Of a stretch of 42,398 bases of DNA, positions 1-12,846 are shown one piece after another. This DNA comes from Priapulus caudatus (taxonomy: Eukaryota; Priapulida; Priapulimorpha; Priapulimorphida; Priapulidae). The stretch is from assembly GCF_000485595.1 (NCBI RefSeq), contig NW_014577277.1:195945-238342 (forward strand), written 5' to 3'. How positions within the stretch are numbered: the stretch's first letter is position 1; each line of letters begins with the position of its first letter. The notes beneath the pieces are model-generated. The model was not told the origin of the DNA, did no database searches, and was given only the letters and a program-made list of their open reading frames with translations. A program made the translations under genes and the position numbers.

Positions 1-32
1 ACGTTCAAACAAATCAGAAAATGTTTACAGAT

Positions 33-71
<39 letters not shown>

Positions 72-160
72 TGTGTGTGTGTGCGTGCGTGCGTCCGGTC
101 GTCCGTGCGTGTGCGTGCGTGTCTGTGTGTGCGTACGTGCTCGCGTCCGCGCGCGTGTGT
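33..160. repeat. GT-rich microsatellite
   Basis: Nearly pure (GT)n at 33-82 that decays into GTGC and GTCC variants up to about 160. Apart from this, 161-2153 is AT-rich sequence in which I see no gene. Confidence 0.9.
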
Positions 161-2158
161 TGCTTACAATCGTACTAGACCGTGAAAATGTATAAACAAA
201 GACTTTAGAAAACAATAATACCAAATTATTTCATCATCAAACATTTCCAGTAGACGTTAGCGGTATTATGCTATAGATATTAAATATAACAGAAAATAAA
301 TGTACAAACGCTAATGCTAAATTAAATGCTAAACTCTATGACAAGAACACATCGTATTCCATCAATGAACTCCATCATTTCATGCTACTGGCATTCCTTG
401 AATCAATCAACGCCGAACAGACGATTACAATGTATGTTTCTGCGTGTTTGATGCAATAGCCTATAGTTTAACATATTTTACTACAACTGAGAACAAAGTC
501 TGCTACTCGTTTGGTAAACACGGTCAACTTAAATTACACCGAGGGTTAATTTACACCGACGAATTAAGCAGAGCCTTTCAAAACTGCCTTTGAGAAATCG
601 GCGCACGAATAATCAAACTACAGCACTATAACCATACAAGAAGGTGCACACCACAAGGGTTCATGACATCAAAGCTGTGCCACGATGGAGGTAGTTGCTA
701 GAGGGAATACACTCTTGCGTGGTTCATCGAACGAAGCAATTAACAGCATGAGAAGCAAAAAACCGTCTTTGCCAAAAAGAACAAAGACTTTCGGATATTT
801 CTAATAGGTGTCCATTCACAAAGGCGTCACAATGGGTGGCGACGAACCATTTCACATACAAAAACAAAGGTTACACAATTAATTGGAAAACCTATCTATC
901 GAGTAATAGGGAAAAATAGATTTATGTATTTATTTTTACATGTACCTGTGTATACTACGACTACCTAGTTAACAGGACAATTATCATTATTTAACATTGC
1001 TATCACACAATAAGTTCAAAATACTATTACATATGTCATTTTCCATTTTAATTGCAAAAAAGCCCAAATTTGTATGAGATCGTATAACCACTACATAATG
1101 TAAGCTATATTCACTCGCCATATATTACCATCTAGAATAAAATACGAGAGAGTATGAAAATGTAATAAATAAGCGGTAAATATCATCTGTAAATCTCCTG
1201 ATACGTATATATAGATCTTATATGTAATCGTTCAGATGCTTTGGCATGCCGTGTATAGAAGTGATGAGACCACATCAGGAGATAATCTATTATATATTCA
1301 CTCCTGGCCACATCACTGCTCAGAGTGTAAGGCAATAGACGCATCTAGCATTTAAGGGTTTCCATTGTCTTTCGTGATCATGCTAACAGGGGTTAGGCCT
1401 GACGTGTAGTCCTTAAGGCCACAGAACACTAGTGCAACATAGCAAAGCAATCGGACTCGCGAGCAATATTGCCCTAGTGTGCGGTGGCCTTTACCACATA
1501 CAAATACAATAACGCGAAAGGCAAGAAATATATCGGTTGGTCAACATCAAGATACGATCGCTGGAGGGCATACGGACATTTGAAGGTTGGTATGTAATAA
1601 ATATATAATAGAATAACACGTATTTACTGAAACATCGTGAACAAATCAATTGCTACTAGATATGTTGTTGTTAAAAAAGGAAATACGTGGAGCATTACAT
1701 AAATGTGCTAACAATGCCACATAGTGATATAAGAGCAAAGGTCCTTAGTTTCCACAATGCCAAGAAATGCGCAAATATAGAATTCTCACACTAACATAAA
1801 CATAGATTTAGATCAAGTAGACGACTAATTATAAATCAGTATCTTGCACAGGTTTAGGGGGCGGGTGACAATCCAATCAGCCATAGTACTACTTCCCAAG
1901 GGCGTATAAACGTAGTTATATGTGATCGCTAGAATACTGTAAAATCACCGCAGTGCACACGTAAATGTGTGCACGTATAAATATATCTGTAACATTGACC
2001 TTGTTAGGAAATGATAGTGAGTACGGACGCCTGGCTGAGAGCCAATGTGCGTCTGATAACAAATCTTTCATGTTGAAAGTAAACGGGTTCATGCTAATAC
2101 TGCAGCGAAACGGGGGCAACTATGTAAATGAGCTAGCAGCTATTGATCATGGAGCTAT

Positions 2159-2685
2159 CAGGGGCGTAGCCAGGATTTGCAAAGTTGTAGGCACGACTAT
2201 CTGAGCGGAGCGCTACCATCGGTTGGCGCGGAGCATACAAGAAAATTTTTGGTTTTACAAACCCCCCAGATGGCCGGAAACGGCCCTTCCCGAGTGTTCA
2301 TTCTGGTTCCCTGACCTCTTGCTAACTTGAGACACCTAATTCAATATCACTTTTAAACCCAAAAAACACAAACGAGTTAAAATAGTGTTACGAACGAGTT
2401 AAAATGTTAAAAAACTGACAAGAATGGATCCTAGTCTTTTTCGGCGGGGAGAGGGTTGAATGAAACGGCACGCGATAGAAATGACAGCCTAGATGACAGA
2501 AGAATAGGTCACCTAATTTAGCCATATTCTTGCTACGTTCATTTCAATAGTTTTTCCTGTCTAGACTCTTAAACTCGTCCAGCAAGCTTATGGATTTGAA
2601 TTATGGGTGTTTAAAAAAAAAAGATAACTTGGCCAAAAAAAGTGTAGGCCCGGGCCTACAGTGCTACATACTGGCTACGCCCCTG
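2159..2685. mobile_element. MITE with CAGGGGCGTAGCCAG ends and 5-bp TSD
   Basis: A 527-bp element. The left end CAGGGGCGTAGCCAG (2159-2173) is the exact reverse complement of the right end (2671-2685). GCTAT is present at 2154-2158 and 2686-2690 as a perfect 5-bp target duplication. There is no coding capacity. The ends resemble non-autonomous hAT-type elements, although 5 bp is shorter than the usual 8. Open frames crossing it are not genes. Confidence 0.88.
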
Positions 2686-3336
2686 GCTATACAGCTACTT
2701 TTGCCTAAATAATAATCAAGAGCTAATAATACCTATTATAGGTATCATTCACTCCTGCTAATATCAACCGCATAATGTTTATGGCAGAGCGTTTTCCGGT
2801 ACGAGCTGATAATGAAGCGAATCAAATAACTGTTTAATATTTCACCATTGGCATCCACGTTTGGACTTGATCTGTACTTCGAATACGAACAATTCATGTT
2901 CCTTTTCCTTGAATGAGATATTGCGAACAGCCTACCAACGGTATGATGTGAATTTCATTGCATAGTCCTTTTTTCTCAAAACGAAAGTGAAGACTAAAAC
3001 AATTTTAACATGTATTCACATAGCCACACTTGTCATACAAAACACACTCCTGAAACATTATTAGAAATAACGCTTGCACATAATAATACTGTTTCCGTTT
3101 ATAGTGCAAAAAAATAACCACTAGAACCACAAGTATACAGACATTCAGTAATCAACGGTGAATAATATTATATCTATGAATACACTGTATGCTACACAAA
3201 ACCTACGATATAGAAACGCAAAATCTTTGCATTATGGGGGACGCGTAATATTTTGTCTGTTTATAAAAAAACATTACCGACACACAGATCATATTCTTAT
3301 ATAAGGCTCTCATAATAGATTCACTCATAATTTCAC

Positions 3337-3342
3337 TTTATT
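3337..3342 (-). terminator. Candidate polyadenylation signal for DGK
   Basis: AATAAA on the minus strand, about 390 bases past the DGK stop codon. No 3' UTR evidence is available. Other AT-rich variants occur nearby, so this is only the best-placed hexamer. Confidence 0.3.
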
Positions 3343-3730
3343 GCTGCAAATAAATAAACCACGGAGTGTTTGCTATTAGTGTAACGGTGTAATAATCACG
3401 AGGATAATTAGGGCATACAATTATGTAAATGGAAGGCTGATGAGGTCCAGGAAGAAAGGCGGAGGAAAGAAGAGGGGCGGAGAAGGAAGAGGGAGAGGAG
3501 AAGGAAGAGGATAAGACGAAGGGGAAGCCATACACGTAAAAGCACTTAATGAGAAGAGGTAAATATATACGTGTGCGTACGTGCGTGCGTGAGAGAGAGA
3601 TGGGGTGTGACGAGGAGAAGCATGCAGACATCATGTACGAAAAAAGCTACGATGGTCATAACAAAGAGATGAACACATATGTTCACGTGTAATAAAGGCA
3701 AGCGAGATATATACATTGCTAATAGCACCA

Positions 3731-3838
3731 TTACATTGATGCAGAAGATGTCTTGTCAGGAAGAACAGTCTTCATCGAAAGGTCCTTGATTGCCTGCTGT
3801 ATACGCTTGATATGTCCAACCTTGTGCACACCTAGATC
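3731..3838 (-). CDS. DGKD: DGK exon Y: SAM domain end and stop
   Basis: Thirty-five codons and a TAA stop at 3731-3733. [20 protein letters not shown] is the final SAM helix and joins exon X as RRDLK-DLGV, just as in vertebrates. A short tail follows ([14 protein letters not shown]). Acceptor attctcag. An hAT-like MITE sits about 60 bases upstream in the last intron. Confidence 0.95.
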   Translation of the reverse strand, partial: DLGVHKVGHIKRIQQAIKDLSMKTVLPDKTSSASM

Positions 3839-4908
3839 CTGAGAATGCGACAGTGAACATGTTGCCATGAATACAGTAACCGGAGAACAACAAGACCAGT
3901 GGTTCTTGACCTTTTTTGAGTCATGGACCCCTTTGAGAATCTGGTGAAAGCTACGGACCCGCTCAAGAAAAATGCACATAAGTACATAAACACAAAGTTT
4001 TTATGCGCCTGGTTCACGGACCCTCTGAAGACCTTCCACAGACCCTAAAGGGGTCCATGGACTACAGGTTAAGAACCCTTGAACTAGACCGACTTCGTTC
4101 ACGGAAGCGTGATGACGCATTGGGTTTGTCTATATTCAGGCCGGTACAGGAGATAATTTGCATATTTTATCACGTGGTTTGTGTTATAACCAATCAGATG
4201 TAATCAGTAATTAGTAAAAGTATTGTATAAGAATCATACGTAATTTTTGTGTGCGTAGCCGTCAGGCTAGCAAGGCACGCCGTAAATGTGAAACAACATG
4301 TTTACACCGCGTTGGTGCACTCGTGAATATTAAGTAAGCAGACTATACTAGCCTATGTGTGAAAGCCTGAATATAGCCTTGTCGATTTGGTATGATTGAC
4401 GTACTTAGCTGCCAACCGGACCTTTTTGGCGGACAAGCCAGTTTAGATTAAGCGTGAAAACGGACGTCGCGAGATTTATGTGGCCCCCCAAAGTGACGTC
4501 ATCCTAGGGGCGCCACTGGCTACGATGCCTCTAAAAACTCTGTGCGCCTACACCAGAGGTCAGCACTCTGCAGTATTGCGCCTAAAACTTCATACGTGTA
4601 CACTTTAATTTCTACACAAGAGGTCATTACTTAACTACAAGAGCGCGCGCGCACACCAGCGAGATTGGGAGAGGAGCAGATAGGGTGGGAGAGAGTCGGA
4701 GAGATACACATAATAAGACAGAGAGGAGAGAGACAGGGAGACGAAGAGAGCGAGGGGGGAGGAAGAAATGAAGAGAGATAAAAAGAGAGAAAAAATATAC
4801 AAGCGTGAAACAAAGAGAAGAGAAGGAGAGAGAGGTGGTGAAAACGAAAAGAGAGGGAGAGGAGAGAAAGCGAGGGTAAGAATGAGCATTCAAGAAACAG
4901 AGAGAGAG

Positions 4909-4962
<54 letters not shown>

Positions 4963-7900
4963 TGAAAGAGCGATAAAGAGATGTAGACAGTTATAAGAAT
5001 GCACACATAAGAATAAACATGCGCGCACGCATGCACACACAGAAAGGCGAAGGAGAGGAAGACAGAGAGGAGAAAGAGGAAGGCAGAGAAGAGAGAGGGG
5101 ACGGCAGAGAGGAGAGAGAGGAAAGTAGAGAGGAGAGAGCGAAGGAGAAAGAGCGAGAGAGAGAGAGCGCGAGAGAAGCACGGACGCGAACAAGTTTGGT
5201 TTTAAAAACTTAAATCTAGCCTAATTCTTTATTGAACTGTATGTTATTGTGTAACAGATAAAGCGAGAATTTATTATCTCCTTAGCCTGCCAGTATGTTC
5301 CACATATAAAGCGCGCATATATAAATGAATCACTTGGACTTTCGTCCCGCCATGACGGGCTTCTCTCTCTCGCGAGATATATCACGGTCAGTATACACGT
5401 AGCCCGAAGCGTCCCCGCCATGTTCTCTGTGATTTTGTCGTGAAAGATTAAAGCTGTGACCACTTCGAATGCGCATCATAATTACAGCTAACGTGAGTAA
5501 ATAAATATACAGGAATTCTTGCTCAACTGAAGCTTCCGTAGCTGTTATAATTTCATACTTAATTCATGTCGTTTACTCGTTTAATTACAGCATGTAAATG
5601 TATTAATCAGGATAACACACACATACCTGAATGAGTTCAATTGTAAGTACCCTTTTCATGCGTTATAGTTGCATAAAGATGCGTGGTTATAGTATTAAAT
5701 ACTTGGCGAAAGGGTATAAATAACGGTAAAGTCTATAATATCAGTCAGTCTCTCTTGAGTCATTCTCCGCTTTCCTTGTCTAAGGTCACAATAAACACAA
5801 TAAATGGATATATACGCGTCAAAGTAATTTTCAGGGTCAATCGCCAGACTGGAGGAATTATATATATAGTACTATATGTGCCGTAATAATTTTTGGATCG
5901 TCCTCAGTGAGTTTTGAAAGCAGTCTAAATGGATAGAAAAAGAATTGAGTAAATCATTTTACTAGTATGCAAACAAGTTCCAAACGAGACACAAAGCGTC
6001 TTTAAACAAACTATAAACGGTATTGTCCTTATCTTCACGTCTGAAACGAACATGTATAGTCCAAACAGATAACATGGAGTATAAAAAACCATCATACTGT
6101 AGTAGGAAAAGATGTGTGTGCGTGAATGCGCGCGCGAGACTGTATTTTATATAAAGTTACGTGCCAAATTTAGGGTTGTTATTATTGTTATATTATTTAC
6201 CTGATATACCAATGAAACACTGAGAATACGATCAGACAATAAGACACACGGCAGACGATCCATAAACAAACCTTTAGGTCTCTTCTTTGCAGCGTTAACA
6301 ATTCTGGTCCACAGACATCATTTCCTATAAATGCTTCCCTATAGTCGCCCAGACCTAGCGTATCTAACCATGAAGCTACAGCCGACGTATCCCAGTTGGC
6401 TACGGAGGAACCTGAGAAAAACACATTCTATAAACATCCCTAAGCGTGTGATAGCGTTAATGCGCAGCTAACAAATGAAAGAAATCGGTCAGGCGCTTAC
6501 AGAAATGCACGTTAAGTGGTAAAAGTGGAAATGCGTGGCTTAGAGACGCCCCTAGCTAGCATGCTAGCTATGTGTGTGGGTGCGAGGGGAGAAGGAGTTG
6601 AAAAAACCCGTGATTTTTTGAGTGGCCTATCGAAGAAGCTGGCACAGTCGAGAATGTATCGTTGAAGTTAGTATGCTCGGTGCTCGCCCAGGCGTCTTGA
6701 GCATAAAAATGGAGTGCACCTCTCAATTAATTAGCAGTTTCACATGCCACTATCTTGGCAGAGGGCCCTCAGATTCCACTCACTTTAACCACTGTTTGGC
6801 ACACAGCTTTAGCTGACAAAGGTGAGATTTGTACTACAATAACAAGCGAGCTAGATTTCAGCCGAAGTGCGTAAAAAGTGACAGCATAAAAATCACATAC
6901 TATAGTGAATTATATAGCAGAAGTCAATGGACTGAGACAAAACACATGCATGGTCAGGCGTACATATTGTGTAGTTTTTTTTATATCAACATAAAGCAAG
7001 CCTCACAACATGTACACACAGACGTGCATATATTCATCATGTTATTGCTATGCAAGCTATGTAATGTAGAACGCATTTCTTTGTAATCAGCAGCAGCAGC
7101 AACTTGCATTGATCTAGTCGACTTCACAGCAGACATATTGCCGTTCATTTCTTTACATTTTAATCTTAATACATCATGATCCCTATTAAGCCGCATAGAT
7201 GCCATGTATTTTAAACAGCAGTCGATGCCATAATGTTTACTATATATATGGATATATAAGTTGAAGTAAGGCGATATCAACACAAGTACCTGATAACTTC
7301 TCTTTAGAACGGTGCCTTCCAAACTTCAACTTGAAAATTCCTCCTCCATGCTTTTTCTTCTTTATATCAACATGCTGTAAAACAGTTTAGAATGCAACAC
7401 CGGCTGCAGTAATTGCATGCACATGCAGTGTGACACACAGAACACTCGGACTGTTGCTGCGACATGTCAACTTGCACATCTTCAAAGTAAAAAAATTCAT
7501 GCAAACAACATATGCATAAAAAACCACAGAGGACTAAACAAAATATATGCTACGTCGAGCTACTTTGTAACAAAGAGAATGTTTTTTTTTTTACAGAACT
7601 GCACTCTTGTTATACTAACTATGGTCTAGAATTAATGCACTATTTTTGTAACATTAATTATGAAGACAAATGTATCAGAAATCTGTCTATAATATTTGTG
7701 GTTGCAATTTTTTAGTGCATGTGTTTTAGTGCAAAAACATACGTACGCTTCCACGCCACACACAGTATTAACATGTATTAACAATATTTATAATTATATA
7801 TCATAATTATTTATAATTATAGAAGAGTTGGAAAGAGTTGTGGATTTACTGCCTATCGTTTATCCAATCGCTCTATCAAGATCCAAAATAAAGCTCCTTA

Positions 7901-8654
7901 TAATACTTCTATGTACACACATTATATCGTCAAATTGATTTAATGCGCATATATCTGCATGTACCTCTTCTTCATGAAAATATGCAAGGCAGTCAGTTTC
8001 TACAACCTTCTTCAATTCCACTTCAATCCGGTCCAAGGCTGCACTGATACTCTCTACTAGTTGAGGTCTCAACTCCTGTATCACACAAAGTAAATGCGAA
8101 CGATTATTACATAACGCTGTGGATATTCATGCAGAGCTAAAATCCCCTATAACTATTCAAATGTTTACAATGCCCGGTCACCTAGGTGATTAACGCAAAC
8201 GATTGCTAAGAAACCACCAGTCACCATCTTCTTCTTCTTCTTCTTCGAATCCGGATTTGATTCAAGAATTGATCAAATGGAATTTATCAGCTGGAATTGA
8301 TCAAATCAAGCGGTGCCAGTGTTCCATACAGTCGATTGCCACCGCCCCCTTGTAGACGTCAGCTTCTACCAGTTACCGTGTAAGCAATGCTGTGATAGCC
8401 AGAAGAAATCTCAATGGACGATCGACAGAAGCTTAACGCGAAGCCTTCTCAAGACTTACCAGTTCGCCGACTTTCTCCGTGAGAAAGTGGATGGAAGCTT
8501 CCTGAAGCCTCCGCACTGACTGCACGAGTTCGTATAGCTGCTTGCGCACGGGCAGCTGCAAACACAACGTAGAGACACCATGATGATAGAGGCAGGATAA
8601 GCAAACAGCACAATAGCACCCCTGCCTCTCAGATCCTTCGACTCAATCTATAAA

Positions 8655-8690
<36 letters not shown>

Positions 8691-11600
8691 CATACGCATG
8701 TACGCACGCACGCACACACGCACGCGTGTTCGCATACACACAAGACACATGCACGCACATATACTGCCAAAGATGAAGATTTGCCACCACGCAGTCTGGC
8801 ATCCCCACAGTGCCTTTAAAGCAGATTTACTTTCACGGACGACTAGGAATTACTCATAATTCCACTGTTGGTTATTATTAACGATTGCGAACGAAACACC
8901 GTTCTTTCACAGATTATAACGGACAGACTAATAAATTGAGTGCGTAGACAAAAAAGCCAACTAATAACAAAAGTTATACAATAGCCTACGATGCTAAAAT
9001 CCATGCAGTGTGAATCCAGAGTTCACGTATGATGTCAATGTGCACTATTTATAATAACACACTGACATAAAAAGATCCTTAGTTGATTAATGCATAATAA
9101 AACACTAGCATCTAAAAACAAAAAATATAAAATATATAATGACTCTAAAACAAAGTACCAGTTTCCTATTTGTTTGAAAAGAAAAACGGTGCATGGCAAA
9201 ATATAGCATGTTACTACCATAAAACGAGGAAAAATCCAAAGTACTTTTTTTCTAAAAACAAAACACCATGCAACCTATAAACCATGCAACCACTGTATAA
9301 ACAATATAAATGTATAGAGTCCCAGAATAGTGATAGCTATAGTGTGGTTTATTAATGTCTACTGCACTCATATGCAGGACCCTCGCGTTCTAACTGCTTT
9401 CCTACTTATTAAGAATTATATGAAATTTAGTAGTACTGAATGCAAAAAAAATTGTTTTGAAAAAATTTGAATTTAAATTTGAATTGAAACTATTGAAATC
9501 GGCGCCGGGACTCTATACATCTTAAACATAATTCAAAATATAAATTTATTCCCGTTAAACATGTTATATTTGTTGGTGTAAAAATATATAAACCCAAGCA
9601 TAATTTACAACTGTACTTGCGTACGTACAGACATAGACAAATCCGCAAAGATATAGAAATAAAAGCGCTGAGCAAAAACCAGAAATATTTATAAAAATAT
9701 CAACCTGAAACATTTCATACTGCTGGCCGCATGGTCCATACGAAGCTATCTAGATGAATATAGATAAAAAGCAAGTACAATTTAGAATTTTAATTACGTC
9801 GAAGAATAGGTATAACTGTAGAAATACTGTACGTTAACACGAGTTTATATTACGAATATCATTGAGATACAACATATACGTTTCTGGGAATTGCTACCAA
9901 AAACAAACAAAGATAGCTAGCTGTTAATATTAATATCAGTGAGGGTAGATATTGTTTATGGTACACACCAAGTGTGACTACTTGCTATGGGATATAGTGC
10001 CACCATTAGGTATTACCTAAAATGACGGCTGTTAGTTCAAGTGCATGTATGCAACGATTGGTACCAAATGCAAAGATTCCATTAAAATCATTAGCATGAG
10101 CAGACACACGCGTACTCTGTTACATTGACTCCATGAAAGGGTTTTCAAAACGACCAAGACACATGCCATTTCAAAAATAGTAATATAAAAATCCCAAGAT
10201 TAAACCGTGAGCAAAACCTGAGCCATTAAACTGTTTGTCTCAAACAAATACGATGGAATTTATCTGTGCATTTTATGCAATGAAATTTATCGAAACTCCA
10301 ACTTGTTCGTACGGTACCTTAAAATATTATAGTTATTTTAATTTTAATCGGTAAATAATTAAATAATCAATGTTTTATTAAACAAACAGCGCAAACCTAA
10401 GCACGTTAAAAGCCAAGTTATCTCTCACATATTGTGTACACAGGATTAATAATAAATAAATGTAACTTGGTATTATAAATGACTTTTTTTTTAAAGTGAC
10501 GTAGTTTAACTCTACTCAGGAGTTTCATTTTTTCACACTGTAAACTTTGTCTGATAACTTAAAATTTATTGACTGATTGATTGATTGATTAAACTTTTAA
10601 TAAGTCGTTCTCTTTTACGCTTACAAGACAAGTGCCGCAGAGCGACAGCGCTCAACTGACGTGTACTGTAGCCAGGTATTCTTCTGATAAACTCACTGGC
10701 AACCGAATCAAGTGCGCCCTCCTGCCACCGCGTTCCTGCTCAGAGCATATATCTTAGGTTACTATACTAATACAGAACTAAAATCTATGATAGGCTTTGC
10801 TATACCTACTGGTAAAACAGTAATAAAGATACAGCTGTGTAACTTTAATGACTTCGCTATATTAACATGTTATCATGGATATGCGTAGGGGGGGGAGATA
10901 GATAGACACGCAGAGGGAGCTAGAGCTAGAGATAGAGATGGATAGAAAGAGAGAAAAGTTATTTCCAGTGTCAATCGCCAGACTGGAGGACACGGCGAAT
11001 TATGGCGTCTTCGGGGTAGCGTCGAACAACGATTGAGTGGTTACCGGTCTCCAGTTGAACATACCAAGAGGTGCACAGAGATATACATAGGTGTTATTAT
11101 ATGATATGCTAGCCGGGTACCAGGCGTTGCTCGGGAAAAAACGCGTAGAACCAACTTTTAGAGCATATTCAGCCACATATAATTTTATTTACTTGATTCT
11201 AAGGATAGATTCGTAACAGAGCAGAAACAAACAATAAACAATATTCAGACAAAAACGGTTCTAACGATTCTATGATTCTGTCTGGTAAAAGCTTCTGGAT
11301 ATACAGCACTGTTATGAAATTTCGCCAAGTTATCATGAATACTGCGTATTAAATATTGAGCATCCAATTGGTATCTGATGAATACCTGGACAGGTTTACA
11401 TATATTAACAGTGTACATGCAGTTAACAGTGCTTCACCAGCCCTCTCAAATGTACAACTGACTCGCTGGCAATCGAGAAACACCAGCTAACGCCTAAGAT
11501 CAAAGGCGAAGCCGAAACCTACCGGCATTTCTGGTGCTGCCAGTGCCAGTGCTAGTGCCAGTGCTGGCACTGCCAGTGCACGTACACGCGCGCTATCGCA

Positions 11601-12537
11601 GAACATGCAACATGAAATGCACAATCCCAACATATATTGCGCATTACGACAACAACCGCCGTTGTTTTATAACATACTTTTAATATTTTACTTGCTTTGA
11701 GATTATTAGTTTGTAGTGTATACTTTCAAATATGCTCAGGCCACCCTCAGCGTGATAAATTAACAGCGTGGCAAGCTTGGTGGTCCGAAATCAATAAATG
11801 GCGGAATGCATAGATAAAGTTCGTTTTTTAGTAGTATTGATATCTAAACTCGTATATAACATTTGTAATATATATAATTATTGCGCATTATACAAAAACA
11901 GTATTGCTTTAACCTGTCAGCCTGATTAGTTCTCCACTTTTTGTTTTCCAACTTCATATAAACCAGATATTAAATTCGTGTTCGTCAAATTTCTAGTGCC
12001 AATCACGTCGCTGAAGGACACGGGGAATCAACATGTTTTCGAGGCAACGTCGTGCACCGCTCGCCAGTTAAGCATACTAAATTGTTATTTTTAACGTAGG
12101 TATTATTTTTTATATTATAGCACCCATATGTTATGAATCTACGTTATGAATCTGCTGGTGTTTTCTAGCATTACCGATATGTTTCTGGTACTAGATTGTG
12201 TGACATAGTGTATATGTGGTATATATTTAACGTACGCTGACTATTGGGAGAGGTTATATGGATTATTGTGGGGACTATAGTGAGAAGGAAATGAAGCGCT
12301 AATTAATTTGGACTAAGATATTTGCAGAATGTATTTACAAACGAAATTTTAGAACCATTTAGTTCGTAACTCGGCCCTCCCTTTGTAGAGTATCTGACCG
12401 ACTACTTGTATAAGGTGATCATATTAGAGAAGATGGGAGAGGGAAGAGAAAGGAGGAAAGAGCGAGAGGCAGAGTGCGAGGGCGAGCGAGAGAGAGGGGA
12501 AAGATAGATAGACATGCAGAGCGAGAGAAAGATAGAG

Positions 12538-12584
<47 letters not shown>

Positions 12585-12805
12585 CAAGAAAAGGCGATAG
12601 TTAGATACATGGATAGATGGATAGATAGATTGAGAGAGAGAGAAAGATATATGGAGACAGAGAGGGTGGGTGAGAGGGGGAGGGCGAGAGAGGGCGAGAG
12701 CTAGCGAGTGAGAAAGCGCGCGCGACAGAGAGCGATAGAGAGAGAGTGAGAGAGAGATCAGGAGAGAGCGCGAGAGACTGAGAGCGCGAGAGCGAGAGAG
12801 CCAGG

Positions 12806-12846
<41 letters not shown>

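Noticed and set aside
4490-4525. TAGGGGCGCCACTGGCTACG resembling a CAGGGGC MITE end
   Set aside because: No partner end or target duplication could be found; at most a relic.
4627-5213. Long Ser/Leu frame on - and Arg/Glu frames on +
   Set aside because: Pure products of the GA microsatellite; all frames are low complexity and carry no domain.
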